DNA of 64,000 bases from Heligmosomoides polygyrus polygyrus (GCA_947396885.1 OX377202.1:59546034-59610033); one strand, 5' to 3'. Counted from the stretch's first letter, positions 22,882 to 35,177 are shown. Numbers and translations are program-made. The notes: generated by a model not told the origin, from the sequence alone.

Positions 22882-23675
22882 CTATATCTAACATTGTCCT
22901 CATGAATCTTCTTTGATTACTGGTATATTCATATCTAACAAACAATACAAAACAATGAAAAACCTATGGAGCAGAACATGATATAGAGGTGCATCTGAAA
23001 ACAGTCTAAGCAGTTGAAGTTTCGGCCAGGCTCAAGCGTGAGGTGCGAGAATCGCAGGGGGGGGGGGGGGAGGGTGGAGGGCGGTTCTACTTCGATTTGG
23101 TTCCTAAGACAATGTTCCTCGGAGATATCGTTCATTCGCGAATCTTGTAATCAGAGGTCTGTAAGTAAAAAATTTGTCGTTATTATTATTCAATTAATAA
23201 AGTTTTGACGCAAATAAATCAATTAAGTGAAGATTTTTTAGGCATGGCCGCGACATGGCAACACACTAAGCAACGCTTCTTCTACGAAAAGCAGACGTCA
23301 TTTGGATTTATTTATCTATTTAGGTATACGTGGAAATCCACGCAAAAAAACAACGACAATACGAAAAAACTACGAAAAAACTAATCAGAACTCTGAGAAT
23401 ATCAATAATAGAACCAGGGCTGGCATGAAGTTAGTGACACAATGTGATCAAGTAAACAGACTACTAATTGTAAGGAGTTTCTTGCGGATACCTGTCGGTA
23501 ATCGTTTCATATTGCCTTAGAAAGTTTGGAAGCACAAATTTCTTTGATAGTTTCAGGAATTCAGTGCCTGCTCTGTTTTGTGAAGAAATTAGATCGGATA
23601 TTACTATTAGCTCTAGGAATTTGGATTTTCCATGGGCCACCCTGGTGTTGGAATGAGATATTGAATAGAAATCAT
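22882..23675. other. No gene recognised; G homopolymer near 23058
   Basis: A run of about 13 G lies in a purine-rich stretch at 23056-23090. Otherwise unassigned; its last 14 bases are the left TSD of the SINE that follows. Confidence 0.35.
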
Positions 23676-23966
23676 GTTTTAAAACATTTGCTTAAGCCTG
23701 GAGCGGCTGGTAGAGAGGCTATATATGTTGTCACAGAATGCTTTGTTGCGATCAAAACTCTTGCGCCAGGCGGGACTCGAACCAGCACCTTCTGCTTTCC
23801 GGGCAGCGATGTTCGCCTTACACCTGGAGGATATCGCGGATGTTACGTGCGGTCAAACAGCGCCGGTGGTGTAAGGAAAACATCGCTGCCCGGAAAGCAG
23901 AAGATGCGGGTTCGAGTCCTGCCTGGCGCAAGATTTTTGATCGCAACAAAACATCCTGTAACAATA
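23676..23966. mobile_element. Compound SINE: two tRNA-like modules head to head, 14-bp TSD
   Basis: Flanked by a perfect 14-bp direct repeat tgaatagaaatcat (23662-23675, 23967-23980). Inside, a minus-strand tRNA-like module (about 23763-23833) faces a plus-strand one (23860-23929). Each has a B box ggttcgagtcc, a T-arm that pairs, and acceptor-like ends gcgccgg / cctggcgc. Outer parts ttgt(c/a)acag.atg.tttgttgcgatcaaaa are inverted copies. The D loop and anticodon loop depart from functional tRNA (C instead of U at position 33), so these are SINE heads, not tRNA genes. Confidence 0.75.
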
Positions 23967-24012
23967 TGAATAGAAATCATTTACAGAAAGACCCACAATA
24001 GCATTTATCATC

Positions 24013-24340
24013 TTATAAAACGTGGTGAGTCATATTTTTTCTGCGACAGATGAGAGAGCGTAAATTAAAGAGCGTATACCTTTCAGATGCCAAGGGATGC
24101 TGTTGTACATAGTCTGGATTAAACACAGGGATACCATGCTCTAGCATAGGCCTCACATAGGTCTTGTATGCACGTAGTAGGTGTACTACTGAGTTCGTTC
24201 TTAGAGATTTAAATATATTACGCACAACTCTTTCAGCTCTCTTTGCCGTATGTTCGCAATGCTTTCTGAAGGAAAGCTTATGGTCTAAAATATAACCTAA
24301 GTCACGCAACAAACCTGTGCTATTGAGTTCAACTTCAGAA
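24013..24340 (-). pseudogene. CR1-type RT C-terminal fragment
   Basis: The minus frame reads RDLGYILDHKLSFRKHCEHT, RNIFKSLRTNSVVHLLRAYK and TYVRPMLEHGIPVFNP. After a deletion it reads LFNLRSLICRRK. This is the thumb and tail region of CR1-like LINE RTs. The YADD part and 3' tail are absent. Confidence 0.75.
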
Positions 24341-24839
24341 TTATTGCATTAGATGATAAATTTTTTGAAGCAGTTTTCAAAGGAGCCGAAATAGCTCAAT
24401 TGCTGGTGCTCAATTTTCGCAGTGACGGCGACACATTTTTTAGTTGAGAGATGTAGCTACTGAAGCTGAAATGGATCTTGCCGAAATTTATTCTTAAATT
24501 TGTAGCAGGAAAAATCAGGTCTCTCCTAAGCAACCTTCCATCCGATCAGCTGTAGTGATTTTCCTATCCTGGATTTTTCCAAAAATAAAATATTTCCTAA
24601 ACAAGGCTACCACTGAAGCTGAAACTGGAGTTTACAATAGCACAGCTTTTATTTGGCCCTTCTTCAAAAAATGTCTTTCCTAAGGCCTATGTTACAGTAT
24701 TGCTTAGACAATGGGAGGTTTTAATTTTTTCAGATTGTTCAGGGACGTCATGGACACGGCAGTTTTCAAGCTGGAAGAGCGACATCAACTGTCAAAATTG
24801 CACTCTATAAAATTTCAAGTGTTATTTAGTGAGAACGAC
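24341..24839. other. No gene recognised
   Basis: AT-rich unassigned sequence between a LINE scrap and the large palindrome. It could be the outermost decayed part of that palindrome. Confidence 0.3.
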
Positions 24840-25989
24840 CTAAGTGCAATGGCTACAAGAGTTTTGAAGTGCTCTTCGAATCGATGATGGAATGGAAACG
24901 AAGGATAGATCTGCCACGAAAATAACTTTCTCTCTTTTGCAGAGAACAGCAACAGCAAAACCGTTCCCTATAAAATTTTAAGCTCGCTTGACACAGTGAT
25001 AAAATTTTCTTTTTCTGAAACTATATATGATCTTCTATATGATTACGCGTCTTGATTTTGTATCATTTGCCGAAAAATGTCGACCCCCAAATCACATGGA
25101 ACCTGTCTCATGTTTTTATGACCTTTTTAAAGCATAGAGTCGACATTTAATAAAGCTTTTTGAATTTTTCGGAGGCACCAGAAAATCTTTGAGTCATGGC
25201 AGATTATGTAGGGCAATTGCGTTCTCTCATCGATCACAACTGAACTATGCATGGACTCTTCGCGGAAAAAAAATCTGAAGAAAAGAACATCAGAGAGTGA
25301 AACTGCACCGCTCAAAACTGTAGGTCCTGATTATTGTGCAGTAGAAAAACAAGCTTATTCGCAGTGATCATTATCATTATTATTATTGCGAATTGCATTC
25401 AATTTTTTCGTTCTTGCTGAAAAATAAATCTTTTCTACCTGAAACATATCACCTATGCAGTCAATAACTTCCCACTAGAAATTTCAATTTATGACGAATG
25501 CACAGAAAAAACATGATTTTCTGAACCGTATAGGTTGGATCTACCTTTGGTCGCTCTGGCTCCGATGTCATTGGAGCGATAAAATTGCACGATCACAAAA
25601 ATTATCGTAAATCAGTAAGTTTTTCAAAGTTTGAAAAGCCAAGTATTTTTTGAAAACTAATGGAAACCTTATTTCTGCCACTTAAGAAGCAGCCTTCAAG
25701 AATAAGGTTTTCATGCGGGTAGGTAGGGTTCAATTTCCGACCAGAAAATTGAAAAGATTTTGAATACTTAATCATAACTCTGTAAGTTTTTTGAAATTTT
25801 AAAAAGCCAAAAAAAATTCGAAAATGTGCTTTTTTATCACATATATATATATATATATATCGTTTTTGAAAAAAGGGTCTTCATGCGGGGCGGAGAGGCT
25901 GGATTTCTGGTCGATTTTTGCGAAAATACGTGCCAGAAATCGAACCGCCCGACCCGCATGCCCGCATGAAGATCCCTTCTGTAAAAGCT

Positions 25990-26053
<64 letters not shown>

Positions 26054-27130
26054 AAAAAGGCATGTTTACTTTTGTCTTCAAAAAATTCTTGGCTTTTTGA
26101 ATTTTCGAAAACCAGTCGAGTTATTACCATTTTTGTAAAAGTTTTCTTAGACTCCGGTCGACTATGCTCCGACTTCTTCACAAAAATGGTTATAACTCAG
26201 TTAGCTTTTAGAAATTCAGAAATGTCAAAAAAAAATCAAAAACTACAAGAAATACGCTTTCTGATCATGTATAAATCTGTGAAAAAAGAAAAATGGCTCC
26301 TCATGCGAGACGGGGCTTCGATTTTTTGTCACGTATTCTAAGCACAAATCGACCAGAAATCCAGCCTCTCCGCCCCGCATAAAGACCCGTTTTTTTGAAA
26401 AAAGAATTTATATATGGTAAGAGAGCACATTTTTTTGGTTTTCAAAAGGTTTCCACTTTTAAATATTTCAAAAAACCGAGTTATGATTGATTATTTAAAA
26501 TCTTTTCAATTTTCCGGTCAGCAATTGAACTCTACCCACCCCGCATGAAAACCTTATTCTTGAAGGCTGCTTCTTATGTGGCAAAAAGTATGTTTCCTCT
26601 AGTTTTTAAAAAGTACTTGGCTTTTTCAAACTTTGAAAAACTTACCGATTTATGATAGTTTTTGTGAACGTGCAATTTTGTCGCTCCAGTGACGTCGAAG
26701 CCAGAGCGTCTAATGGTCGATCCAACCTATTCGTTCATAAAGTCATGGTTTTTTCACTGTGCATTCACCATGAATTAAAATTTCTAGTGGGAAGTTATCA
26801 ATTGCATAGGTCGTCTGCTTCAGGTAGAAAAGAATTACTTTTTCAGGAAAAACTAAAGATTTGAAAACAATTCGCTTTAATCATCGAAGATCGCCGCGAA
26901 AAAGCTTTTTTACTGTACAATAATCACGACCTAAAATATTGTATGTAAGTTTTACTTTCTGATGTTCCTTTGTTCAGAAGGTAGAATTTTTTACGAGAAG
27001 CTCCATCCCTCAGTTGCGTTTCCGTCGACGATTCGAAGAGTGCCTCAAAAATTTTTGTAGAGAGATCGCCTAAATCAGCCTTAGCAATTAACACTCGAAT
27101 CTTTATACAGTACAATTTCTCATGCAGATG
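24840..27130. mobile_element. Large foldback element (~1.1 kb arms, nested palindromes, AT-repeat centre)
   Basis: The left arm (about 24840-25980) and right arm (about 26055-27130) are inverted copies with many indels. Matched pairs include cagtagaaaa near 25340 with its complement near 26915, and ttcccactagaaattt (25470) with aaatttctagtgggaa (26777). The motif catgcggg.cgg.gagg.t occurs at least six times in alternating orientation (25713, 25882, 25950, 26300, 26360, 26545), so palindromes are nested. The centre is an (AT)n run. ORFs across the AT run are artefacts. Confidence 0.8.
25993..26050. repeat. (AT)n microsatellite
   Basis: About 58 bases of alternating TA at the centre of the foldback. 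A shorter (AT)n tract is at 25841-25860. Confidence 0.95.
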
Positions 27131-27272
27131 TTGGTCCTTCAGCTAGAAGTGCAGGTGTCGTATGCATGAGAACCTCGGAAAATCTGAAAAGATAAAGCCG
27201 TTGCGATGACCTCGGCAATTACTTGCAAAATTCTTTATTTCTAATTGTAGAACAGTCAAAATATTATTATTA

Positions 27273-27348
27273 AAATACAGCATATTCAAAACGTTGATCA
27301 ACTTTTTTTCAAAAAAACGTTGATCAACGTTTTGAATATGCTGTATTT
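27273..27348. repeat. Perfect 30-bp-arm hairpin
   Basis: The arm starting aaatacagcatattcaaaac at 27273-27302 is matched exactly in reverse complement at 27319-27348, with a 16-base T-rich/A-rich loop. The arm itself contains the palindrome gttgatcaac. Perfect matching implies recent origin or selection; no flanking TSD was identified. Confidence 0.8.
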
Positions 27349-28199
27349 CTTATTCTTATTTCCTTTCGTTCTTAACTAGCGCAGATTGATTGGTTAGGTT
27401 CGTTTTCCTGTCTCAACAATATTGATGACATAACATGCTTATGACATGCTTCCAGCCACCCTCCATCACGCTATTGATCTATTTATGGAACTTTCCTTCA
27501 CGTCCTCTACTTCTTCGTCGTTTAAGCTTCCGTTTTACTTGAATAGAATGGCTCCTAGTCTTCAAAAACTAGAATGATAGCTAACAACAGGAATTCCGAT
27601 TCTGATCGGTGTAACGAACGACCTCTTATTATACTACCGTTTTTCCGTCCTACGTTTAATACCTCCAAACTCCTACCCTATTCGAAGGAGACGTCGTCGC
27701 TCTTCAGATTTTAGGACCTTTGGAAACGCTATAAAACACATTGTGATGCATATTCTATCAGCAGGTCAGCAGAAATTATTCAACAACACCAAGGGTGCAC
27801 AGATGAGACAGCAGAGGGATCGTTAAGGAATGAGGGAAGGAAAATGGGGAATCACCTAAGGCAATCTCAGAGACGAACGGCTAGGGCGCCGCCAGGCTGA
27901 ACGGTATCCCAGCGCCCGAGGCAGGTCAGCGGGATGTAGGAAGAAGCCGCCTAGTGTCAGTTTAATCCTTCTTTTATAACCCCTGTCGAGCACGGCTGTC
28001 GCTGTTGACCACGGAACATCGCCAGATCTGGGTGAGAACGTGGCTATTGGGCTTTTTAAAGAAATGACCTCATATACGTTATTGACTTCTTTACGTCGGA
28101 CTAACTTCAAAGCTCTGAATATGACCTACAATAAGAGACTGACCGGATACAAAATGTTGAACTTGTGTAGAAAATCAGCTAATTAGCAATTAAAGGCAA
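27349..28199. other. Unassigned; possible promoter-bearing repeat at 27700-28130 (minus)
   Basis: The minus strand has ggttataaaagaagg near 27970-27985, a good TATA box, within an 84-codon ORF. This could be part of an LTR, but neither TG/CA ends nor a second copy was found, so no element is called. Confidence 0.3.
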
Positions 28200-28661
28200 A
28201 GTACAGTATTCCTAGCTATAGATTCGCTGACAAACCTCGCATTAGGACGTTTCTGATGGACAATGATCGAGCCATCACTGATCGAGATAAAGCCGAGATG
28301 CTTGTCAATAGTTTTAAAAGAGCTTTTAATAAGCATCAAAACCGACATCCACTTATTTTCTGCGGAGCCTTCTCTCTAATGTCTCTGCTCCTTGGTTCTA
28401 CTGAGAAAATATCATCGACATAATATTGTTGAAATTTCGGGTCCACTCGAATTTATTTTCGATCGTTCTTTCACGACTGGCCAAGTTCCCTCTGTATGGA
28501 AACATTCCATCACAATTCCTCTTCTTAGGAAGGATCCGCCTTTAGATCCAAGTAATTTTAAGCCCACTAGCCCCATTGTTGTCTGGTTTTTGAGAAACTC
28601 TTAAAAACCATATTGTTGTCCATGTTGACTCCCTCAACCTCATCCCTTCTGTACAGCATGG

Positions 28662-29555
28662 TGTAAGGATACTGAAGGTTCATAAAAGGACAACCGCCGT
28701 CCATCTGTTCAAAATAACCTCAAATCGAAGAAGTTAAGGACATCAAAAGTGCACCAGGAAACAGTTGCCGTCCACTTGCTCCAAATAATCATAAACCAAA
28801 GAATCTAAAAGCACACTAGGAAGCAGCTGCCGTTCACTTGCTGAAAACAACCGTAAATCAAAAGAGTTCAAGCGATGACTGTGAAGCCGCTTCCAAATAC
28901 AAAGGACGGCTGATGACACACTAGCCTGCAACAGTTCACCGCGGACCACAGGAAAGACCATAGGAAAGTAAGAGAAAGATTCCGGACAATTGCTAGGCGA
29001 GCGCTCCTACAACCGTATAAAAAGAGCTCTCAAAACGCCAGAGGGACACATAGTACGCACCCGCTGAGGTGAGGCCACCGCTCTCCACCTTTTCCTCCTT
29101 ATCATCCTCTTTCCCTCTCTCCTTTTCCCTCTCTCTTTCTCTCTTTCTTCATAACCGACATGATACTCCCATTCTGCTGAGGTTAGATCGCTCGTATCGA
29201 CATGATACTCCCTCATCTCTCTCTTATATTATACCCCTTTACTCTAACATCATGTTACATAATTCTCTGATATTACTTCCTTCTATTAAGACTAATGCTT
29301 GAATTGGTGAACTCATCCTTTCGTGGTTTCTTTGGAAATGCTTAGTATATCGTTACAATAAACAGTTTATAGACCGTAGTCTTCCACTTCCATTCTGCTG
29401 AGGTTAGATCGCTCGTATCAAGCATTTGCCCGTCGATAACACGTAGTCGTGAAAATGATAACTTTGGGGTTTCGTCGACGCTAAAGCGCAGATTCGGAGT
29501 TATATTGCACGCCTGAAATTTCTTCGATCCGGAGCACTGAAGCTGCGACTTTACA
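28662..29555 (+). mobile_element. Probable solo LTR inserted in the CR1
   Basis: The insert runs tgtaaggatactg ... ctttaca, so it has TG...CA ends with the short inverted tip TGTAA/TTACA. It interrupts the CR1 frame exactly between QHG and FCSG. Flanks atgg (28658-28661) and gtgg (29556-29559) could be a decayed 4-bp TSD. A TATA box (tataaaaag, 29016) and an AATAAA (29357) are placed as in an LTR. Inside are three imperfect tandem copies of a ~70-bp unit (about 28690-28870). A ~28-bp direct repeat occurs at about 29170 and 29393. No internal gag/pol is present. Confidence 0.6.
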
Positions 29556-31024
29556 GTGGGTTCTGCTCAGGTAGAGCAGTTGAGACGGCACTGCTTTCTT
29601 GTTTTAATGATTGGACGAATGCTTATGACGCCAACTGTATTGTTGACGTGGTCTACTTTCATTTCAGATAAGCTTTTGGTAAAGCACCGTATGACCTCTG
29701 GTTTGCAAGCTCCAACCATATGCTCTTCACCCCTCCATTGTTAGATGGTTGGCATCACTTAGTAGCAATGGATCTTACCAGGTTCTTGAAGGCGATGCCC
29801 TTTCCTCGTTTCATTCCGTCAGAGTCGTGTCCCACAGGGCGGAGTGCCCCTCACCTTTACTGTTCAACATCTTTACAGCAGATCTACCTCACTCGTTTCG
29901 TAATCTTGAGGTCACTTGTTGTATGTATGTGACTTCAAAATATTTAAGACCACTTGCGGTACTGGCCCTGATACTATAATTCAGCCAGCGATAGACAGAG
30001 TTGGTGAATGGTGAGGGGGGGGGGGTGTGTTCGTTCCCTACACGATCCCGCCCGCCGCCCACTTTCCGCCCCACCCGCGCCGCTCTATTTGGACATGTTT
30101 GCAGCGTGCGAAACCGTTAATTGGCGCGATGTCGTCCAAAAACCTAACAGCTGATAGAAGACGGAACCGCATCTTTTGAGGAGCTGATTTTTCGTTTTTC
30201 AGGCGGTCCAGTTGTGAGGCAGTTAGGGGAAGGAGAACGTCGCTCTTCTCTCTGGGTTCTTTAAATTTTGACTAGAGACTATCTGTGATTCCGGTCAGGA
30301 GCTGGTGGTCTCTACATGAAGGTCTGAAATTGTGCGTAAAACGGACTCACCCTCCTCCCATTTTAAAGGATCAAACAACTCTCCTTATGTTTTTCAAGAA
30401 CATTCTAGTGGATGATCGCGGTGTTGTCATGACATATCTCGTTTGATGTTGTATACTTGTCGAAATATGCGGACGACGCCTTAGTACTGGGCAACGTGGC
30501 GGGACTTGGCGCTGCAGCTGAAAAGTCCTTTTCTCCAAATGTGGTGTACAAGATTCTAAGGCGCTATGGTAGTTGGAGGGGGGGGGGGGCACTCCAGCAT
30601 AACTATCAGTTTTCTTTACTAGCAGTGTGTTACCGTTTCTTTTTTGTGTCAGTGACACTTTTTGTAAGATGACCCGCCATCTGAAATAGCCCCGATACTG
30701 ACACTTGTCTCAAGAACGAAATCTGGTCAGGATAGAGCTACCGGGTCAATGGAAGTTAAGAGAAATGCGATGCCTCATTGTGATGGCGCGGACCCGGACA
30801 TCTCGCCCTCAGCGCGCCCTTTGCTCGGCCCCTTTCTGAGGGTAGGGAGCGACTCTCTTGAATGCCCGCATACACTCTGAGGGGATCCCCTCTCAAGGTA
30901 GTTAGTGATGTCAAGGATTTAGATGTTAGATATGATAGCAAGTTGAACTTTGGTTCTCACTAAAAATTGATAGTGAACAAGGGACTACGTAGAGTTTACA
31001 ACATTTTTGAGGCACTTTACACTA

Positions 31025-32394
31025 ACAAGGAAAGGTTTCCAACTCATGGTGAGCTTCTGCGATGCTATTTTGGCAGGATGTAGGGCCTTGTGAGTAGAGT
31101 CCAGAACCACAATCAGTTTTTGCAGAACACTTCTCTAAAGACCTGAAAAGGAGGCCTGAAAGCGTGCGCGCAACTATTATCAACCCCTATAACACCCAAC
31201 GAAATGTGCGTCGGTGGCGCTGCCGGTAGCACTGCCGCTTCATAGGAGCACACCGGCGGGATTTCCAGTTCGAGTTCGAGTGCTGCCATGATTTCTGCAC
31301 GTATTAGTTTGTTGTTATTACACTCTCTTATGATTACAGGAGTCAACTTAAGACCACAAATGCATACAACAGACCAAGGCTCTCTCTATGCGCCTTTCTA
31401 TATGGTAGTTTTTCAACTATGCGTATCAGTACCATATCACTTCTCTGCAAATAAAAAGTCTTATACATTATTAAATTGAAAGTCTTATATCCATTATTTC
31501 CCTTCCAGTCAACAGCTATGGTACAAAACTATGGAACAAGTAAAACACAAGCGCTTGTCACACCAGCAGCAATCTTACAAAAGCCAGTGAGGAACGATCC
31601 TCTCCCTGGCAAGGAATGACCACTTCTTCTTCGTTGAACGCGTAATCCGTGGATGTAAAGAAGGCTCCTGGGTGAGCATCGACGTAGCCTCACTGTTGCC
31701 TCACCCCTCACAGGCATCATTAGATGTTCAGTCGACATCCGCCTCCTCATCGAAACGCACTTATGAAACCACCTAGATGATACGTGTAGGAAGGTGCCAT
31801 TTTCATTACACTCCCTCTAGCCTGTTCCGACTCTTCTTCCTGACAGTCGACATCTCCATAAATACCGTCCAAGAAAAGTCCTTATATGGCATTCGCAACC
31901 TCCTTGTCGGAGAAGTGAAATACGGTGTAAAGGTGGAAAGTAGTGGGCCAACAACACGTTCAGTTGAGAACGACATTTTTAATGCAATTATGTACCAATA
32001 TGGCCCGGTTTATAATATTCAACCGTAAGATGGGCGTATTTGTGTGTAGTTACGGTATCGTTGGTGATACGGTATGATATGGTGATGGTACGGATATGCA
32101 TAGCTGAAAAACTTGCACATATGAAGGCGCAAATAGAGAGCCTTGGTTTGTTGTAAGCATTGGTGGTCTAAAATTGACTCCTGTGATTATAAGAAAGTGT
32201 AATAACAACATCCGTGCAAAAATAGTAGCAGCACTCGGACTCGACCTGGAGAGCATCCCGGTGTGCTCCTTCGAGGCGGCAGTGTTACCAGCTGCGCCAC
32301 CGAGGCACATCTCATTAGGTGTCGTAGGCGTTGATAATAGGTGCGCCAAAATAGCATCGCAAAAGCTCACCATGAGTTGGCAACCTTTCCTTGT
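31025..32394. mobile_element. Foldback element with tRNA-like arms, inserted in the CR1
   Basis: Ends are acaaggaaaggtt and aacctttccttgt. The arms (about 31025-31480 and 32040-32394) are inverted copies apart from a ~70-base block in the left arm. Each arm contains a tRNA-like module with an A box ggtggcgc(a/t)g(c) and a B box ttcgagt(c/t)c: plus strand at 31210-31287, minus strand at 32226-32307. Joining the flanks gives a plausible CR1 sequence (FEALYTN then DLNILLKAY). No exact TSD is visible. Confidence 0.65.
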
Positions 32395-33029
32395 AAGGAT
32401 CTTAATATCCTGCTCAAGGCTTATAAACTCTACGTTGGTCCTATCCTTGAGACCAATACTACTATTTTCAGCACCTATAAGAAGAAGCACATTCTGGCGT
32501 TAGAAAGGGTTCAAAATTCTTTTACGCGTAAAATAATTTCGTCAATGTTACATGCTCTCGTACTCCGAAATTCCACATTTCGGTGTTAGAAACGAATCGG
32601 TGGGTTCTCCTTGTCTTAAATTGAGAAGGAAAAGTAATGACCTCTTAATCGTATTTAAGATGTTTAAGGGCTTATCTAATCTACCTATTTCTCAATTCTT
32701 CAACTAAGAGCACTCCCATACCAGAGGTTCAGATATAAAATTTGCTACTGCAAATGCTACATTTTCAGTCTCAGAACTTGCTCTAATTTCAATCGTGTTC
32801 TCCGCTCTACCATTTGGTCTCGAAGTTATGCCACCTTCAAGAAGCATTTTGCCAAATTTGTTGGTTAGTGTTTTAGGTTACTCTTTTATTCATCTCACGT
32901 ATGTGTTCACTTCTTTTTGTCGCTAGTTAGCAGGATTATTGTTTAGATCTTTTTCTTACTTCCTTCCTGATTGGTTTCTTGTGTTTCGCTGTGTCAATTG
33001 ACACCCACAATAAATAAATAAATAGATAA

Positions 33030-33450
33030 CGACCCCTCTCTTCACGTCATTCGACGACGTCGTCGTAGAATGGTGAAATCTTGGTCGTGAATCCACCGCA
33101 CAGCTCTCGAAGGAGTCTGATGCACTGAGCAGGAACGCCCTGAGTGAGCAGACCGCTTCCGTTTCGGCAGAGTCGAATGCCTTCTTCAGGTCGATGAACG
33201 CAAGGCACAACGGCAACTTGCACTGTAGCGATATTTCGATGAGATTCGCAGTGGTGTGCATGCGGTCGACCGTGCTGAATCCTCTCCGAAATCCTGCTTC
33301 TTCGCATGGCTGTCCTTCGTCCAACGTTCTGCTAATACTATTCAGGATCACTCGACTGAATAGCTTTAAGAATACGCACGGCAGAAGATCAAGCGATAGT
33401 TGCTGATGTCATGCACGTCCGCGTTAGGCGTCCAGGTCTGATTCTTTCAG
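33030..33450 (-). pseudogene. RTE-type RT fragment, cut by the CR1 tail
   Basis: The minus frames read ISRTLDEGQPCEEAGFRRGF, STVDRMHTTANLIEI and LCLAFIDLKKAFDSAETEAV, then after frameshifts LTQGVPAQCIRLLREL and KISPFYDD then DVKRGV. The CR1 tail begins directly after DVKRGV. This is a different RTE subfamily from the 11.2-17.4 kb copy. The YADD half is missing from the adjacent sequence. Confidence 0.8.
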
Positions 33451-35177
33451 AGGCAAGTGCTCCCATCAACGGCAAGTTAAGCGCACATGTCTCCCTCTAT
33501 GCCGAATTTAACACCTTCGAATAATACTTCTAGCAATGGCGACCATGTGGTGTGTGAAGGTGAACACATCGAGTAACAATTTATTTAACAAGCAGCCCAC
33601 AGGAACAGGCGCTACAACGTTCCATCAATGTCATGAGCATAACAGAAATCAACAATTGGCAGCCACAAAATGCAGAAAGAATGGAGAGGTACATTCCACG
33701 GCAGAGCATTTGCCAGAAGGTTCTAGTGGTGCAGAGGAGACGAGACACACCTTCACCGCACGACCACGGAAATCTACCGACCCCAAATGGCCCGAAATTC
33801 GAACAGATGTGCCCAGACAAGACGCAGATGGAATCAGACGGACAGCTTCGAATGCTAGAAACTCCAGAATGACTGGCATCATCACCTACAACGACGCAAC
33901 GGCAAACTCATAACGTAACAATGTCGTAGAGCTCAGCATAGGAGCGACGGTAATACCTACATTGTATATAGGCTAATATATAGAAATCTAACAACCAGTA
34001 TATTGTACCATCCGGGTGCGTGAATAGGACCACTGACACCGCATCGATAATGAACAAGAACAAAATGGAAATTTTGGAGCGGGTGGACAACAGGTATCAG
34101 TGGTCCGCAACTTCTAACCTAACAAGGTAACAACATGCGATAGCGCAACAGATAACAAAAACGAGTCTCCGATCTCCTCTATAAAGCGCGCAACAGCCGT
34201 GGACAGTGGAAAAGCCGAAGATACGGTGCGACACCAGGGCTTTTGGTTGAGCAACGATGAAACGAAAGAGACGTAGCCGTGACAAGAAGACCATCGAAAT
34301 CACTCTTGTGTTCGCAGAAATATTGACAGCTCAAACTGAGGGATCCATACATCTTTCTACATCACCAAATCGAAAACAACAACAACTAGGTGCAGCGACT
34401 CACAACAGTAACAAGAGTCGCGCGCACCGAATAATAGGGAAGAGACGAGGATACGACCGTGACGTAGAACAGTTCTTGGCAGGGCATGGAGCCATAGTTG
34501 GCGAGATGTCGTCATCCTGCTCACATTTTTTTGTCCTGAAGATCCATAAAAGGGTTCCACAGCTCACGATTGGAACAGAGTGACAACACCGCTTTTTGGA
34601 TATCGCGTCGCTTATTCTTCACCGTGAAGTCTGGATATTCAGCACCGAAGTCGAACGCGTCCAGCTGAAGAAAACGTTTGGAAGGACAGAAGCAAAACCA
34701 GGAGACTGTAGATGAGAAATTTAAAGTGCTATCCACATAAATCTTTCTCTAAAAGACCGAAACGCTCCCACCACAAGACTTCGTTTTGCCATCAACCTAG
34801 ATTTCTTCCACTCAATCCTACCTTCCAATCACATCTCCATCAGTAGCAAAAGTGCATTCGCTGGTCTTGTCACATCACACACCAGAGCGTAGAACGTGAT
34901 GCTTTCCCAGGATGCCGAAATGGGAGCAAATCACGAAACAAATGTACCTCCAAGAGACCCAAATGAAAACGCTGGCGTGCCCCCCCCCCTCCATCCTCGC
35001 TTTAATTACGAGCCCGCCCTTTCTAAGCAGGCACGAACCTTTCATGCACGCTTGTGTCTAAGTGTTTGCGCCCCGGCAGGTGCACGGTGCTGCCAAAAAC
35101 TTGTACTGGGCAGACAGGGGACCAACCGAATACGATTAGAGTCCCCTCAAAACTCTATGGTAAACATCCAGTCTGCC
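33451..35177. other. No gene recognised
   Basis: Overlapping plus-strand ORFs of 79 and 125 codons at 33536-33913 are of uncertain status. Their Gln/Arg/Thr-rich translations match no family I know and have no splice context. A 108-codon ORF at 34257-34583 is likewise unsupported. Confidence 0.3.

Larger units (their letters stand above)
28200..33029 (+). mobile_element. Decayed CR1-type LINE carrying two or more insertions
   Basis: Recognisable pieces in order: DKPRIRTFLMDNDRAITDRD (28230), PLEFIFDRSFTTGQVPSVWK (28440), NLIPSVQHG (28637), then the solo-LTR-like insert, then GFCSGRAVETALLSCFNDWT (29556). Next come NIFTADLPHSF (about 29865), LSKYADDALVL (about 30460), DLDVRYDSKLNF (about 30920) and GLRRVYNIFEALYTN (about 30980). 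A foldback follows, then DLNILLKAYKLYVGPILE and ALERVQNSFTRKI (32400-32540), ending in an (AAAT)n tail at 33011-33029. Stops and frameshifts are numerous. A G-run (30015) and unrelated GC-rich sequence at about 30010-30440 suggest another insert. Confidence 0.8.

Noticed and set aside
22560..22945. ORFs containing long runs of unknown residues.
   Set aside because: They span the N gap and carry no information.
23763..23929. Functional tRNA genes.
   Set aside because: T-arms and acceptor ends look right, but the anticodon loop lacks U33 and the D loop lacks GG; the flanking 14-bp TSD shows a SINE.
25824..26181. ORFs on both strands rich in Tyr-Ile repeats.
   Set aside because: They are translations of (AT)n tracts within a palindrome.
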